This document shows, in pieces, positions 24,974 through 32,096 of a stretch of DNA of 40,973 nucleotides. The notes beneath the pieces are model-generated. The model had not been told where the DNA came from. It did not search any database and saw only the letters and a program-made list of their open reading frames with translations. The first letter of the stretch is position 1. Each line of letters begins with the position of its first letter. A program made the position numbers and the translations under genes. This DNA comes from Sphingopyxis sp. HIX (GTDB lineage: Bacteria; Pseudomonadota; Alphaproteobacteria; Sphingomonadales; Sphingomonadaceae), in NCBI RefSeq assembly GCF_001468285.1, contig NZ_LNSB01000048.1:1-40973 (forward strand). The letters are read 5' to 3'.

Positions 24974-25720
24974 TCACCCAAGCTTTTCCATCACCGCGTC
25001 GGGGATCTCGTAATTGCCCCACACGGTCTGGACGTCGTCGTCGTCGTCGAGCGTGTCGATCAGCTTGAACAAAGTCTGCGCGACGCTTTCGTCGGCGACT
25101 TCGCTCTTCAGCGTCGGGCGCCACGCGAGCTTGACGCCCTCGGCCTCGCCCAGCTTGGCTTCGAGCGCTTTCGCGACTTCGTGCAGGCTGTCGACGCTGG
25201 TCCAGATGTCGTGGCCGTCGTCGGTCGATTCGACGTCGTCGGCGCCCGCGTCGAGCGCGGCTTCGAACACCGTGTCGGCGTCGCCGGCACCCACGCCATA
25301 GTTGATCAGGCCGAGGCGGTCGAAGCCGTGGCTGACGCTGCCCGAGGTGCCAAGGTTGCCGCCATTCTTGCTGAATGCGGTGCGCACATTGGTGGCGGTG
25401 CGGTTGCGGTTGTCGGTCAGCGCCTCGACGATCAGCGACACGCCGCCGGGGCCATAGCCTTCGTAGCGGATTTCCTCGTAATTATCGCCGTCATTGCCCG
25501 CCGCCTTGTCGATCGCGCGCTGGATATTGTCCTTGGGCATCGACTGCGCCTTGGCGGCGTTGACCGCGGCGCGCAGGCGGGCATTGGCGTCGGGATCGGG
25601 CAGGCCCATCTTCGCCGCGACGGTGATTTCGCGGCTCAGCTTCGAAAAGAGGCTGCTGCGCTTTTTGTCCTGCGCACCCTTGCGGTGCATGATGTTCTTG
25701 AACTTGCTATGGCCGGCCAT
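24974..25720 (-). CDS. yebC: YebC/PmpR family protein
   Basis: The product has 248 residues. The N-terminus MAGHSKFKNIMHRKGAQDKKR, the SLFSKLSREI segment and PKDNIQRAIDKAAG are the hallmarks of the YebC family. Members act as DNA-binding regulators, and some relieve ribosome stalling at proline stretches. It commonly precedes ruvC, as here, and is probably the first gene of the ruv transcript. Confidence 0.96.
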   Translation of the reverse strand: MAGHSKFKNIMHRKGAQDKKRSSLFSKLSREITVAAKMGLPDPDANARLRAAVNAAKAQSMPKDNIQRAIDKAAGNDGDNYEEIRYEGYGPGGVSLIVEALTDNRNRTATNVRTAFSKNGGNLGTSGSVSHGFDRLGLINYGVGAGDADTVFEAALDAGADDVESTDDGHDIWTSVDSLHEVAKALEAKLGEAEGVKLAWRPTLKSEVADESVAQTLFKLIDTLDDDDDVQTVWGNYEIPDAVMEKLG

Positions 25721-25780
25721 GGGTCTTCCGAAAATGCTGTGGGAAACTGTGCGCCCCCTTAGGTCAGAGCGCCGCCGGGT

Positions 25781-26212
25781 TCAATCGCCGTCGCGAAAGG
25801 CGAACCATGATCCCCGTTCGGCGAGCATCGGCCGCAGCCGCTCCGACGGCGGCGCGAAGGGTCGTCCCCGCCCATAGCCCGCCTCGCGCAGGAAAAAGGG
25901 GCCGACCAGCGGCAGCACGCATTCGAGCAGTTCGGAATAGCGCCCCGGATAATGGTCGTCGACGTTGCGATGCGCCTGCGCGAAGCTGATCCAGTGGCGC
26001 TCCAACGCCTTGTCGAAGCCAATGCCGAATTCGAAGAAGGCGCGCGCGCTGACCGGCCAGGCATCGGCGTGCGGACGGCCCGGTGCAGGCTGCACCGCGA
26101 CGGTGAACTCATATTCGGGCCATTGATACAGCTGGATCAGCAGCCCGTTGGCGTCGTCGACCAGATGGCGCCCCTCTTCGCGAAAGGCGAAGGGCGGCGC
26201 GTCAGACGACAA
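25781..26212 (-). CDS. Unknown conserved-looking protein
   Basis: The product has 143 residues with no signal peptide or membrane helix. It is rich in aromatic residues (IQLYQWPEYEFTVAV, FFEFGIGFDKALERHWISFAQAHRN). I recognise no domain. The frame starts with TTG at 26212 inside the last codons of the YbjQ-like gene (11-base overlap), which argues for coupled translation; no ATG or GTG lies close downstream. Codon use matches the high-GC surroundings, so it is probably native and real. Confidence 0.6.
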   Translation of the reverse strand: MSSDAPPFAFREEGRHLVDDANGLLIQLYQWPEYEFTVAVQPAPGRPHADAWPVSARAFFEFGIGFDKALERHWISFAQAHRNVDDHYPGRYSELLECVLPLVGPFFLREAGYGRGRPFAPPSERLRPMLAERGSWFAFRDGD

Positions 26213-26519
26213 CCGCGGTCCCGCTGGCCGACACCATCAGCATCGAGCCGTTCTGGCCGAGCACCTCATAATCGAGGTCGACGCCGATCACCGCATTGCC
26301 GCCGAGGCGCGCGGCTTCGGCTTCCATCTCGCCGATCGCTTCCTTGCGCGCGCGGGCGAGGACGTCCTCATATTTGCCCGAGCGACCGCCGACGATGTCG
26401 GTGATGCTGGCGAACAGGTCGCGGAACAAATTGGCGCCGACGATCACCTCGCCGGTGACGATGCCCAGATATTCGCGGACCGGATGGCCCTCGAGCGTGT
26501 TGGTGGTGGTGCTGAACAT
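26202..26519 (-). CDS. YbjQ/UPF0145 family protein
   Basis: The product has 105 residues from ATG 26519 (MFSTTTNTLEGHPV), with GAGGAAAT upstream. It shows the family core: EYLGIVTGEVIVGANLFRDLFASITDIVGGRSGKYEDVL, the ARKEAIGEMEAEAARLGGNAVIGVDLDYE segment and a final strand LMVSASGTAVVV. The family forms small pentameric beta/alpha proteins of unknown role. It is followed by an overlapping unknown gene and is divergent from the HEPN-like gene. Confidence 0.88.
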   Translation of the reverse strand: MFSTTTNTLEGHPVREYLGIVTGEVIVGANLFRDLFASITDIVGGRSGKYEDVLARARKEAIGEMEAEAARLGGNAVIGVDLDYEVLGQNGSMLMVSASGTAVVV

Positions 26520-26585
26520 GTTGGATTTCCTCAAATGGCAGAATGGGGCATTGATCGCTGATGTGTTGGGGAGGATGGGCAGGTA

Positions 26586-27233
26586 ATGACAGACGATACA
26601 AAGGAACTTTGGGCCGGGTTTCTAGGGTCTCTGATGTTCGATGTACAGGATGCCCTCAAGCGCCAACAAATGGAAGATGAACCGACGAATCGGCGTTCTC
26701 TCATTCGAGCGCTGATTGCAGCGGTAGAGGGCTTGGCTTGGATATATCGAGAACATGTCGTCGATATAGCCAACACTATTGACGCACTCACCGATACCGA
26801 GAGAGCGGCACTCGCCGACACCGCGGCGACGGTTGACGACACGGGGAGGATATCGACGCAGAAGCGCTATCTATCGACGACCGCCATGATCAGATTGACG
26901 ACGCGTATCGCGAAGAAATTCGCGCCGGACTGTGCACCCGATTTTGGCGGAACTGGATGGGCAAATCTGAAGGCAACCATCGCGTTGCGGAATCGGATTG
27001 CTCACCCGAAGCAGCAAGAGGATTTGGAGATTTCAGACGACGACGTCGCGCGCGCGATATTGGCATTCGATTGGTTCATTGATGTGGTCATCGCCGTAAT
27101 GGCGCAATCCAACGATGCGTTCCGCGACCATGTTCGCGAGGTTGGCGAGATCGCCGACCTACTCAAGGCCGGCGATCACAAGATGCTTGAACTCTACCGG
27201 CAGGCAAGCGGCGACCCGCTCCGGGAGGCTTAG
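26586..27233 (+). CDS. HEPN-like protein, possible RNase toxin
   Basis: The product has 215 residues, mainly alpha-helical. Residues 135-140, RNRIAH, fit the R-x4-6-H motif that forms the RNase site in HEPN proteins, here R-N-R-I-A-H in the helix LKATIALRNRIAHPKQQ. The rest does not identify a subfamily. Base composition is lower than the neighbours (33 of 60 G/C in bases 26761-26820), suggesting transfer. Its start is 66 bases from the divergent ybjQ-like gene, and its last 4 bases overlap the convergent gapR. No MNT or other antitoxin partner is adjacent. It could also be a non-catalytic HEPN or an unrelated helical protein. Confidence 0.6.
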   Translation: MTDDTKELWAGFLGSLMFDVQDALKRQQMEDEPTNRRSLIRALIAAVEGLAWIYREHVVDIANTIDALTDTERAALADTAATVDDTGRISTQKRYLSTTAMIRLTTRIAKKFAPDCAPDFGGTGWANLKATIALRNRIAHPKQQEDLEISDDDVARAILAFDWFIDVVIAVMAQSNDAFRDHVREVGEIADLLKAGDHKMLELYRQASGDPLREA

Positions 27234-27472
27234 TCGATACCCAACGCGGCTTTATAGGTTTCCAGGATCGCTTCCATTTCCATGCGGTCGTTCCGGGACA
27301 TTTTACGAAGCCTGACGATCTGGCGCATGATCTTCGTGTCGTAACCCTGCGACTTCGCTTCGTTATAGGTGTCGCGAATATCGTCGCCGACGCCCTTTTT
27401 CTCCTCTTCCATCCGCTCGATGCGCTCGATGAAAAGGCGCAATTGATCGTCGGTGGTGGTGGCTTCGCTCAT
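27230..27472 (-). CDS. gapR: GapR-like nucleoid-associated protein (DUF2312)
   Basis: The product has 80 residues. The sequence TDDQLRLFIERIERMEEEKKGVGDDIRDTYNEAKSQGYD and KIMRQIVRLRKMS is diagnostic of DUF2312. Caulobacter GapR binds overtwisted DNA and assists replication and transcription. The protein is a coiled-coil dimer in its first half. It ends 4 bases inside the HEPN-like gene. Confidence 0.95.
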   Translation of the reverse strand: MSEATTTDDQLRLFIERIERMEEEKKGVGDDIRDTYNEAKSQGYDTKIMRQIVRLRKMSRNDRMEMEAILETYKAALGID

Positions 27473-27498
27473 GTTAGGCTCCGATGATGGGAAAGACA

Positions 27499-27526
27499 GG
27501 ACGCGAGAATCGCGGCTGGCGCGTCC
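27499..27526 (-). terminator. Hairpin between the amidohydrolase and gapR
   Basis: On the minus strand GGACGCG pairs with CGCGTCC over 28 bases, with an alternative inner stem (CGCGA-TTC-TCGCG). It is followed by TGTCTTTCCC, a weak T-tract. It lies 48 bases after the amidohydrolase stop and may end that transcript, or may be part of the gapR promoter region. Confidence 0.4.
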
Positions 27527-27573
27527 CTAATAGGCCCGAGGATTTTTGGCCATGCTTTCTTCCGTCCGTACGC

Positions 27574-28896
27574 TCACTCGGGCGGAAAGGGCTGGCGCTT
27601 GCCGTCCGCTTTGTGGACGACGCCGCGCCGCATTACGAAATCGACCTTTTCCAAGCGGGTCACGTCGGCGAGCGGGTCGCCGCCGACGGCAATGATGTCC
27701 GCCTCGCGCCCAGGCAGGATCGCCCCGATCGGGCGGCCCAGTTCGGCGGCACTGTCGAGCGTCGCCGCCTTGATCGCCTGCGCCGGCGTCATCCCGGCCT
27801 TGACCATCAGCGCGAACTCCCTGGCGTTGTCGCCGTGCGGCGCGACGCCCGAATCGGTGCCGAACAGCACGCGGACATTGCCCTTGATCGCGCGCGCCAT
27901 GCTCGCCGCATGGGCGGCTGCCGCCTCTTCGGCCTTCGCCAGCTGCGGGCCGGGCGCGTCGCCGCGGCGTGCCTGGTCGAGCGCGGCGATCGGCGCCACC
28001 GCGGTGGGCACGAGCGCCGCGTTCGAGGCCTTGAACAGCTTGACGGTCTCGTCGTCGATGAAGCTGCCATGCTCGATCGAATCGACCCCGGCGCGCAGCG
28101 CGGCATCGATGCCTTCCTTGCCATGGGCATGCGCGGTCACCTTGCGGCCGAAGCTGTGCGCGGTGTCGATGACCGATTTCATTTCGGCGTCGGACATCTG
28201 CTTGCCGAGCCCGCCCGCGACATTCGAGCGCACCCCGCCGGTCGCGGCGAATTTGATGACCTCGGCGCCGAGCGATATCTGCGCGCGGACGGCGCCGGCG
28301 CAGCTGTCGGGACCGTCGCAGATATTGGTCCGCTCCGCCGCGACCGCATGGGTCAGCGTCCGGTTCAGCCCGTTGACGCCGCCATGGCCGCCGGTCACCG
28401 AGATCATCGTGCCGGCGGGAATCACGGTCGGACCGACGATCACGCCGCTGTTGATCGCATCGCGCAGCGTGCCGGTGGTCCGCCCGTCGCCGCCGAGGTC
28501 GCGCACCGTCGTAAAGCCGGCTTCCAGCGTCTTGCGCGCATTGCCCTGCGCGATGACGAATATATCCTCGACGTCGCGGCCCGACCCTTCGAGCCGGCTG
28601 CGCAGCAGATTGTCGTCGACCGACAAATGGACGTGCATGTCGATCAGCCCGGGCAGGACAAAGGAGTCCTTCAGGTCGATGGTCTTCGCGTCGCTTTCGG
28701 GGGTGGCATAGCCATCGCGCACCTCGGCGATCTTGCCGTCGCGGATGACGATCGTCGAAGGGCCGCGGGGCTCGCGCCCGGGCTGGTCGAGCAGGCGCCC
28801 GGCATGGATATAGGTTGTGCCCGGCGCCTCAGCCGCCAGCGGCGTGCCCGCCATCAGCCCCGTTCCCAGCGCGGCGGCGACCCAGATCATGCGCAT
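27574..28896 (-). CDS. Exported metal-dependent amidohydrolase (Xaa-Pro dipeptidase/imidazolonepropionase-like)
   Basis: The product has 440 residues. A signal peptide (MRMIWVAAALGTGLMAGTPLAA) precedes an amidohydrolase TIM barrel. Metal ligands are recognisable as His88 and His90 (DMHVHL), Lys215 (EVIKFAATGG, probably carboxylated), His256 or His258 (TAHAHG), His276 (SIEHG) and Asp348 (FGTDSG). Exported members of this family hydrolyse dipeptides with C-terminal Pro or basic residues. The C-terminal beta-sandwich (GREADIIAVGGDPLADV) is present. The substrate is not evident. Confidence 0.9.
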   Translation of the reverse strand: MRMIWVAAALGTGLMAGTPLAAEAPGTTYIHAGRLLDQPGREPRGPSTIVIRDGKIAEVRDGYATPESDAKTIDLKDSFVLPGLIDMHVHLSVDDNLLRSRLEGSGRDVEDIFVIAQGNARKTLEAGFTTVRDLGGDGRTTGTLRDAINSGVIVGPTVIPAGTMISVTGGHGGVNGLNRTLTHAVAAERTNICDGPDSCAGAVRAQISLGAEVIKFAATGGVRSNVAGGLGKQMSDAEMKSVIDTAHSFGRKVTAHAHGKEGIDAALRAGVDSIEHGSFIDDETVKLFKASNAALVPTAVAPIAALDQARRGDAPGPQLAKAEEAAAAHAASMARAIKGNVRVLFGTDSGVAPHGDNAREFALMVKAGMTPAQAIKAATLDSAAELGRPIGAILPGREADIIAVGGDPLADVTRLEKVDFVMRRGVVHKADGKRQPFPPE

Positions 28897-28971
28897 TTTC
28901 GATTCTCCCCTTTGCCGGCACCGGCGCGGCCTGTCCGGCGGTCATGTCCGCAAAGCCGGACGGGAGCAAGG

Positions 28972-29313
28972 TCAGCGATGCGGGTTCTTCGCCATGCTTT
29001 CTTCCATCCGCGCGAGCTGTTCGGGGGTCGCGGGTTGCTGATGCTGCGCTTTCCACTGGTCGTAGGGCATGCCGTAGACGATCGCGCGGCCGTCGACCCA
29101 GTCCATCGCGTGCGGGGTCTCCTCGCTCGCCTCCGCGATCCAGTCGCCGAGGCAGTTGCGGCAGAAACCCGCGAGCCCCATCAGGTCGATGTTCGCGGCG
29201 TCGGTCCGGTGGCGGAGCAGGCGGACGAGGCGGCGGAAAGCCGCGGCGGCGACGGCGTCGTCGAGCGCGTCGAGGCTGTCGGTTCCGGGCGTGGCATCTT
29301 CGCTGCAGGACAT
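28972..29313 (-). CDS. DUF1244 family protein
   Basis: The product has 113 residues from ATG 29313, which has GAAGGA eight bases upstream; ATG 29331 is in frame but lacks a Shine-Dalgarno match. The core FRRLVRLLRHRTDAANIDLM, GLAGFCRNCLGDWI and MDWVDGRAIVYGMPYDQWKA matches DUF1244, a small helical family whose conserved Cys pair (CRNC) may bind a metal or be redox active. Function is unknown. It is divergent from pyk. Confidence 0.88.
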   Translation of the reverse strand: MSCSEDATPGTDSLDALDDAVAAAAFRRLVRLLRHRTDAANIDLMGLAGFCRNCLGDWIAEASEETPHAMDWVDGRAIVYGMPYDQWKAQHQQPATPEQLARMEESMAKNPHR

Positions 29314-29428
29314 GGCGGCTTTCCTTCGCATCAGGGGATGAATAGCTATACGCGGCTTGCCTTGGCCCGGCCAACGCGCCTAGGCAAGCGGCCGAGCAAC
29401 AACCCCCATTTTTCAGCGGAGCGCCTTC

Positions 29429-30886
29429 GTGGTCCAGAGCTTCACCCCCCGCCAGCGCAAGGTGCGCATCCTCGCGACATTGGGTCCCGCGAGCGCGAAC
29501 CCCGAGATGATCGCCGCGCTGCACCGCGCGGGCGCCGACGCCTTTCGCGTCAATATGAGCCACGGCGACCATGCGGGGCACGCCAAGGTGATCGCGGCGA
29601 TCCGCGCGCTGGAGAAGGATACCGGGCGGCCGACGACGATCCTCGTCGACCTGCAGGGGCCGAAACTCCGCGTCGGTACCTTCGCGAACGGGCCCGCCGA
29701 ACTCGTGAAGGGCAAGGCGTTCGTCCTCGACGCCGACAAGGCGGCGGGGGACGCGACGCGCGTGCATTTGCCGCACCCCGAATTGTTCGCCGCGCTCGAA
29801 CCCGATACGCGGCTGCTGATCGACGACGGCAAGCTGGTGCTGCGCGTCAAGAGCGTGTCGCCGACGCGGATCGAGACGGTGGTCGAGGTCGGCGGGAAGA
29901 TTTCGGACCGCAAGGGGGTCAATGTTCCCGACGTCGTGGTGCCGCTCGCGGCGCTGACCGAGAAGGACCGCAAGGATCTGACCTTCGCGCTCGAACAGGG
30001 GGTCGACTGGATCGCTTTGTCCTTCGTCCAGCGCCCCGAGGACGTCGCCGAGGCGCGGCGGCTGATCGGCGGCAAGGCCGCGCTGCTCGTGAAGTTCGAG
30101 AAGCCGTCGGGCGTCCAGCGGATCGAGGAAATCCTCGAACTCGCCGACGCTGCGATGGTCGCGCGCGGCGACCTGGGGGTCGAATTGCCGCCCGAGGCGG
30201 TGCCGCCGCTGCAGAAGCGTATCGTCGCGACCGCGCGGCGGATGGGCAAACCGGTGGTCGTCGCGACGCAGATGCTCGAATCGATGATCGTCTCGCCTTC
30301 GCCGACGCGTGCCGAGGTCAGCGACGTCGCGACCGCGGTCTACGACGGCGCCGACGCGATCATGCTGTCGGCCGAGACCGCCGCGGGCGCATGGCCGGTG
30401 GAAGCCGTCACCATGATGGATTCGATCGCGCGCTCGGTCGAGGGCGACCCCGATTATTTCCGCCGGCTGCATTTTACCGAAACGACGCCGGACGCGACGA
30501 CCGCCGACGCGCTCTCCGAAGCCGCGGGCGACATTACCCGGACGATCGCCGCCGACGCGATCATCTGCTTCACCTTCTCCGGATCGACCGCGCGCCGCGT
30601 CGCGCGCGAGCGCGCGGGCGCACCGCTGCTGGTGCTGACGCCGAAGAAGGAAGCGGCGCGGCGCATGGGCCTCCTGTGGGGGGCGCATGCCGTGCCGACC
30701 AAGGATATCGGCAGCTTCGAGGAGATGATCGCCAAGGGCAAGCGCATGGCGCTGCGCCACGGCATCGGCAAGGCGGGGTCGAAGCTCGTCATGATGGCCG
30801 GCGTTCCCTTCGGCACCCCGGGGTCGACCAACGTGCTCCACGTCGCGACGCTGACCGGTGACGAATTGCGCGGTTATGGTGGATGA
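29429..30886 (+). CDS. pyk: Pyruvate kinase
   Basis: The product has 485 residues and starts with GTG at 29429. It converts phosphoenolpyruvate and ADP to pyruvate and ATP. Motifs include RVNMSHGDHAGH, the active-site region LLVKFEKPSGVQRIEEIL with the catalytic Lys, MVARGDLGVELP, and GKPVVVATQMLESM. All catalytic residues appear intact. The C-terminal allosteric domain is present. Confidence 0.97.
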   Translation: MVQSFTPRQRKVRILATLGPASANPEMIAALHRAGADAFRVNMSHGDHAGHAKVIAAIRALEKDTGRPTTILVDLQGPKLRVGTFANGPAELVKGKAFVLDADKAAGDATRVHLPHPELFAALEPDTRLLIDDGKLVLRVKSVSPTRIETVVEVGGKISDRKGVNVPDVVVPLAALTEKDRKDLTFALEQGVDWIALSFVQRPEDVAEARRLIGGKAALLVKFEKPSGVQRIEEILELADAAMVARGDLGVELPPEAVPPLQKRIVATARRMGKPVVVATQMLESMIVSPSPTRAEVSDVATAVYDGADAIMLSAETAAGAWPVEAVTMMDSIARSVEGDPDYFRRLHFTETTPDATTADALSEAAGDITRTIAADAIICFTFSGSTARRVARERAGAPLLVLTPKKEAARRMGLLWGAHAVPTKDIGSFEEMIAKGKRMALRHGIGKAGSKLVMMAGVPFGTPGSTNVLHVATLTGDELRGYGG

Positions 30887-30913
30887 TTGATTCAGTCCGG
30901 CACAGGTCGGGCG

Positions 30914-30946
30914 GGCCGCATTAATTTTTTTGCGGCCGATGGCCGC
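30914..30946 (+). terminator. Overlapping hairpins downstream of pyk
   Basis: GGCCGCA pairs with TGCGGCC around a T-rich loop (30914-30937). An alternative stem GCGGCC-GAT-GGCCGC uses 30932-30946. It begins 28 bases after the pyk stop. The T-run lies in the loop rather than after the stem, so this is an atypical terminator candidate. Confidence 0.35.
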
Positions 30947-31071
30947 GGTCGCGGCTTATATTGGTAAATCCTCTTTGCACCATCGGCGCGGCGCGGCATA
31001 ACCGGCGCAGTCAACGCGTCGGGGGGCCTTTGCGTCGGGGTCCGCTGCGCCGCTTCGGAGATTTGCCCCGC

Positions 31072-31845
31072 GTGTCCGCACCCTTCCGATTCCCGCGCTT
31101 CTTCGTCACCAGCCCGGCGCCCTGCCCCTATCTGGCGGGCAAGACCGAACGCAAGGTGTTCACCGAACTCAGCGGTCATAACGCCGGCGAACTCAACGAT
31201 GCGCTAGGGCGCATCGGTTTCCGCCGCAGCCAGTCGGTCGCCTATCGCCCGAGCTGCGCCGACTGCGCCGCCTGCGTTTCGGTGCGCGTGTGCACCGGCG
31301 AATTCGCGCCGAACAATTCGCAGAAGCGCAACGTCCGCCGCAACGGCGACATCGTCGCGACGGCATGCAAGCCCTGGGCGACCGAGGAGCAATATGCGCT
31401 GCTTCGTTCCTATCTCGGCTCGCGCCATCCCAACGGCGGCATGGCCGACATGGACGAGCAGGATTTCGCCGACATGGTCGAACAGACCCCGGTCGATAGC
31501 TATCTGATCGAATATCGCGAGCCGACGATCGACGGCGAACGCGGCCGGCTGATCGGTTGCTGCCTGACCGACCGGCAGAGCGACGGATTGTCGATGATCT
31601 ACAGCTTCTTCGACGCCGCCCACCCGATGCGCGAGGGGCTGGGCACCTATATCATCCTCGACCATGTCCAGCGCGCCGCCAAGGCTGGGCTCGCCTATGT
31701 CTATCTCGGCTACTGGATCGAGGGATCGGCGCGCATGGCGTACAAGGCGCGTTTTCGCCCGCTCGAAAAGCTCGGCCCCGACGGCTGGTCGCGCTTCGAA
31801 CCCGTCATGCCCGCGGCGATCGCGCGCCAGTTCGAACTCGCCTGA
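31072..31845 (+). CDS. bpt: Aspartate/glutamate leucyltransferase Bpt
   Basis: The product has 257 residues from GTG 31072 (VSAPFRFPRFF), which has GGAG 11 bases upstream; the frame is open for 37 codons more, but that part is not family-like. The protein has FFVTSPAPCPYLAGKTERKVFTEL, the cysteine cluster AYRPSCADCAACVSVRV, and the GNAT-like C-terminal core MIYSFFDAAHPMREGLGTYIIL and YLGYWIEGSARMAYKARFRP. It conjugates Leu to N-terminal Asp or Glu for ClpS/ClpAP degradation (N-end rule). Confidence 0.95.
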   Translation: MSAPFRFPRFFVTSPAPCPYLAGKTERKVFTELSGHNAGELNDALGRIGFRRSQSVAYRPSCADCAACVSVRVCTGEFAPNNSQKRNVRRNGDIVATACKPWATEEQYALLRSYLGSRHPNGGMADMDEQDFADMVEQTPVDSYLIEYREPTIDGERGRLIGCCLTDRQSDGLSMIYSFFDAAHPMREGLGTYIILDHVQRAAKAGLAYVYLGYWIEGSARMAYKARFRPLEKLGPDGWSRFEPVMPAAIARQFELA

Positions 31846-31870
31846 GGCCGCGGCTTTCGCGGCCTGTTTT
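31846..31870 (+). terminator. Intrinsic terminator of bpt
   Basis: GGCCGCG (31846-31852), loop GCTTT, CGCGGCC (31858-31864) and the tail TGTTTT follow the bpt stop codon immediately. The perfect 7-bp GC stem with a U-rich tail fits a Rho-independent terminator. Confidence 0.75.
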
Positions 31871-31876
31871 CCGGTA

Positions 31877-31904
31877 GTTGCGAACCGCTCGCAACAGCGG
31901 TTTT
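31877..31904 (+). other. Overlapping inverted repeats in the spacer before the redox cluster
   Basis: GTTGCGA-ACCGC-TCGCAAC (31877-31895) is a perfect 7-bp inverted repeat. It overlaps ACCGCT-CGCAAC-AGCGGT followed by TTTT (31884-31904), a second terminator-like hairpin. The first could be an operator for the downstream cluster; which reading is right cannot be decided here. Confidence 0.4.
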
Positions 31905-31918
31905 CCGCCGGTCACCGG

Positions 31919-31949
31919 TTGACCTCTCCCCGCTTTCAAGGGCATAGCC
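31919..31949 (+). promoter_or_regulatory. Weak promoter candidate for the redox cluster
   Basis: TTGACC at 31919 and GCATAG or CATAGC at 31942 or 31943 are spaced 17-18 bases apart. The -35 is good and the -10 poor. It lies about 70 bases before the small leader ORF. The spacer 31905-32021 otherwise shows nothing convincing. Confidence 0.3.
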
Positions 31950-32021
31950 TGTCGTCCAGGACATAAGTCCGGGTCGCATCCGTTTTGTACTCGCCGGGGG
32001 GCTGGCGATAGGGGGACAGGG

Positions 32022-32096
32022 ATGCCCGTACGCAGGTTCGTCAGCATCACGGCAGCGATGGCTGGCCGCGTCTTGCGGCGGAGCCGCCGCGCATGA
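32022..32096 (+). CDS. 24-residue leader ORF coupled to the FAD/cNMP/Fe-S gene
   Basis: ATG 32022 is preceded by GGGGGACAGGG and opens a 24-codon frame (MPVRRFVSITAAMAG, then an Arg-rich end). Its TGA overlaps the ATG of the next gene (ATGA). This arrangement suggests translational coupling. It could also be chance, since short open frames are frequent at this GC content, but the ribosome-binding site and overlap together favour a real leader. Confidence 0.4.
   Translation: MPVRRFVSITAAMAGRVLRRSRRA

Noticed and set aside
30892..31179. 95-codon minus-strand frame between pyk and bpt
   Set aside because: It overlaps the bpt start region, is of low complexity and has no ribosome-binding site or family similarity.
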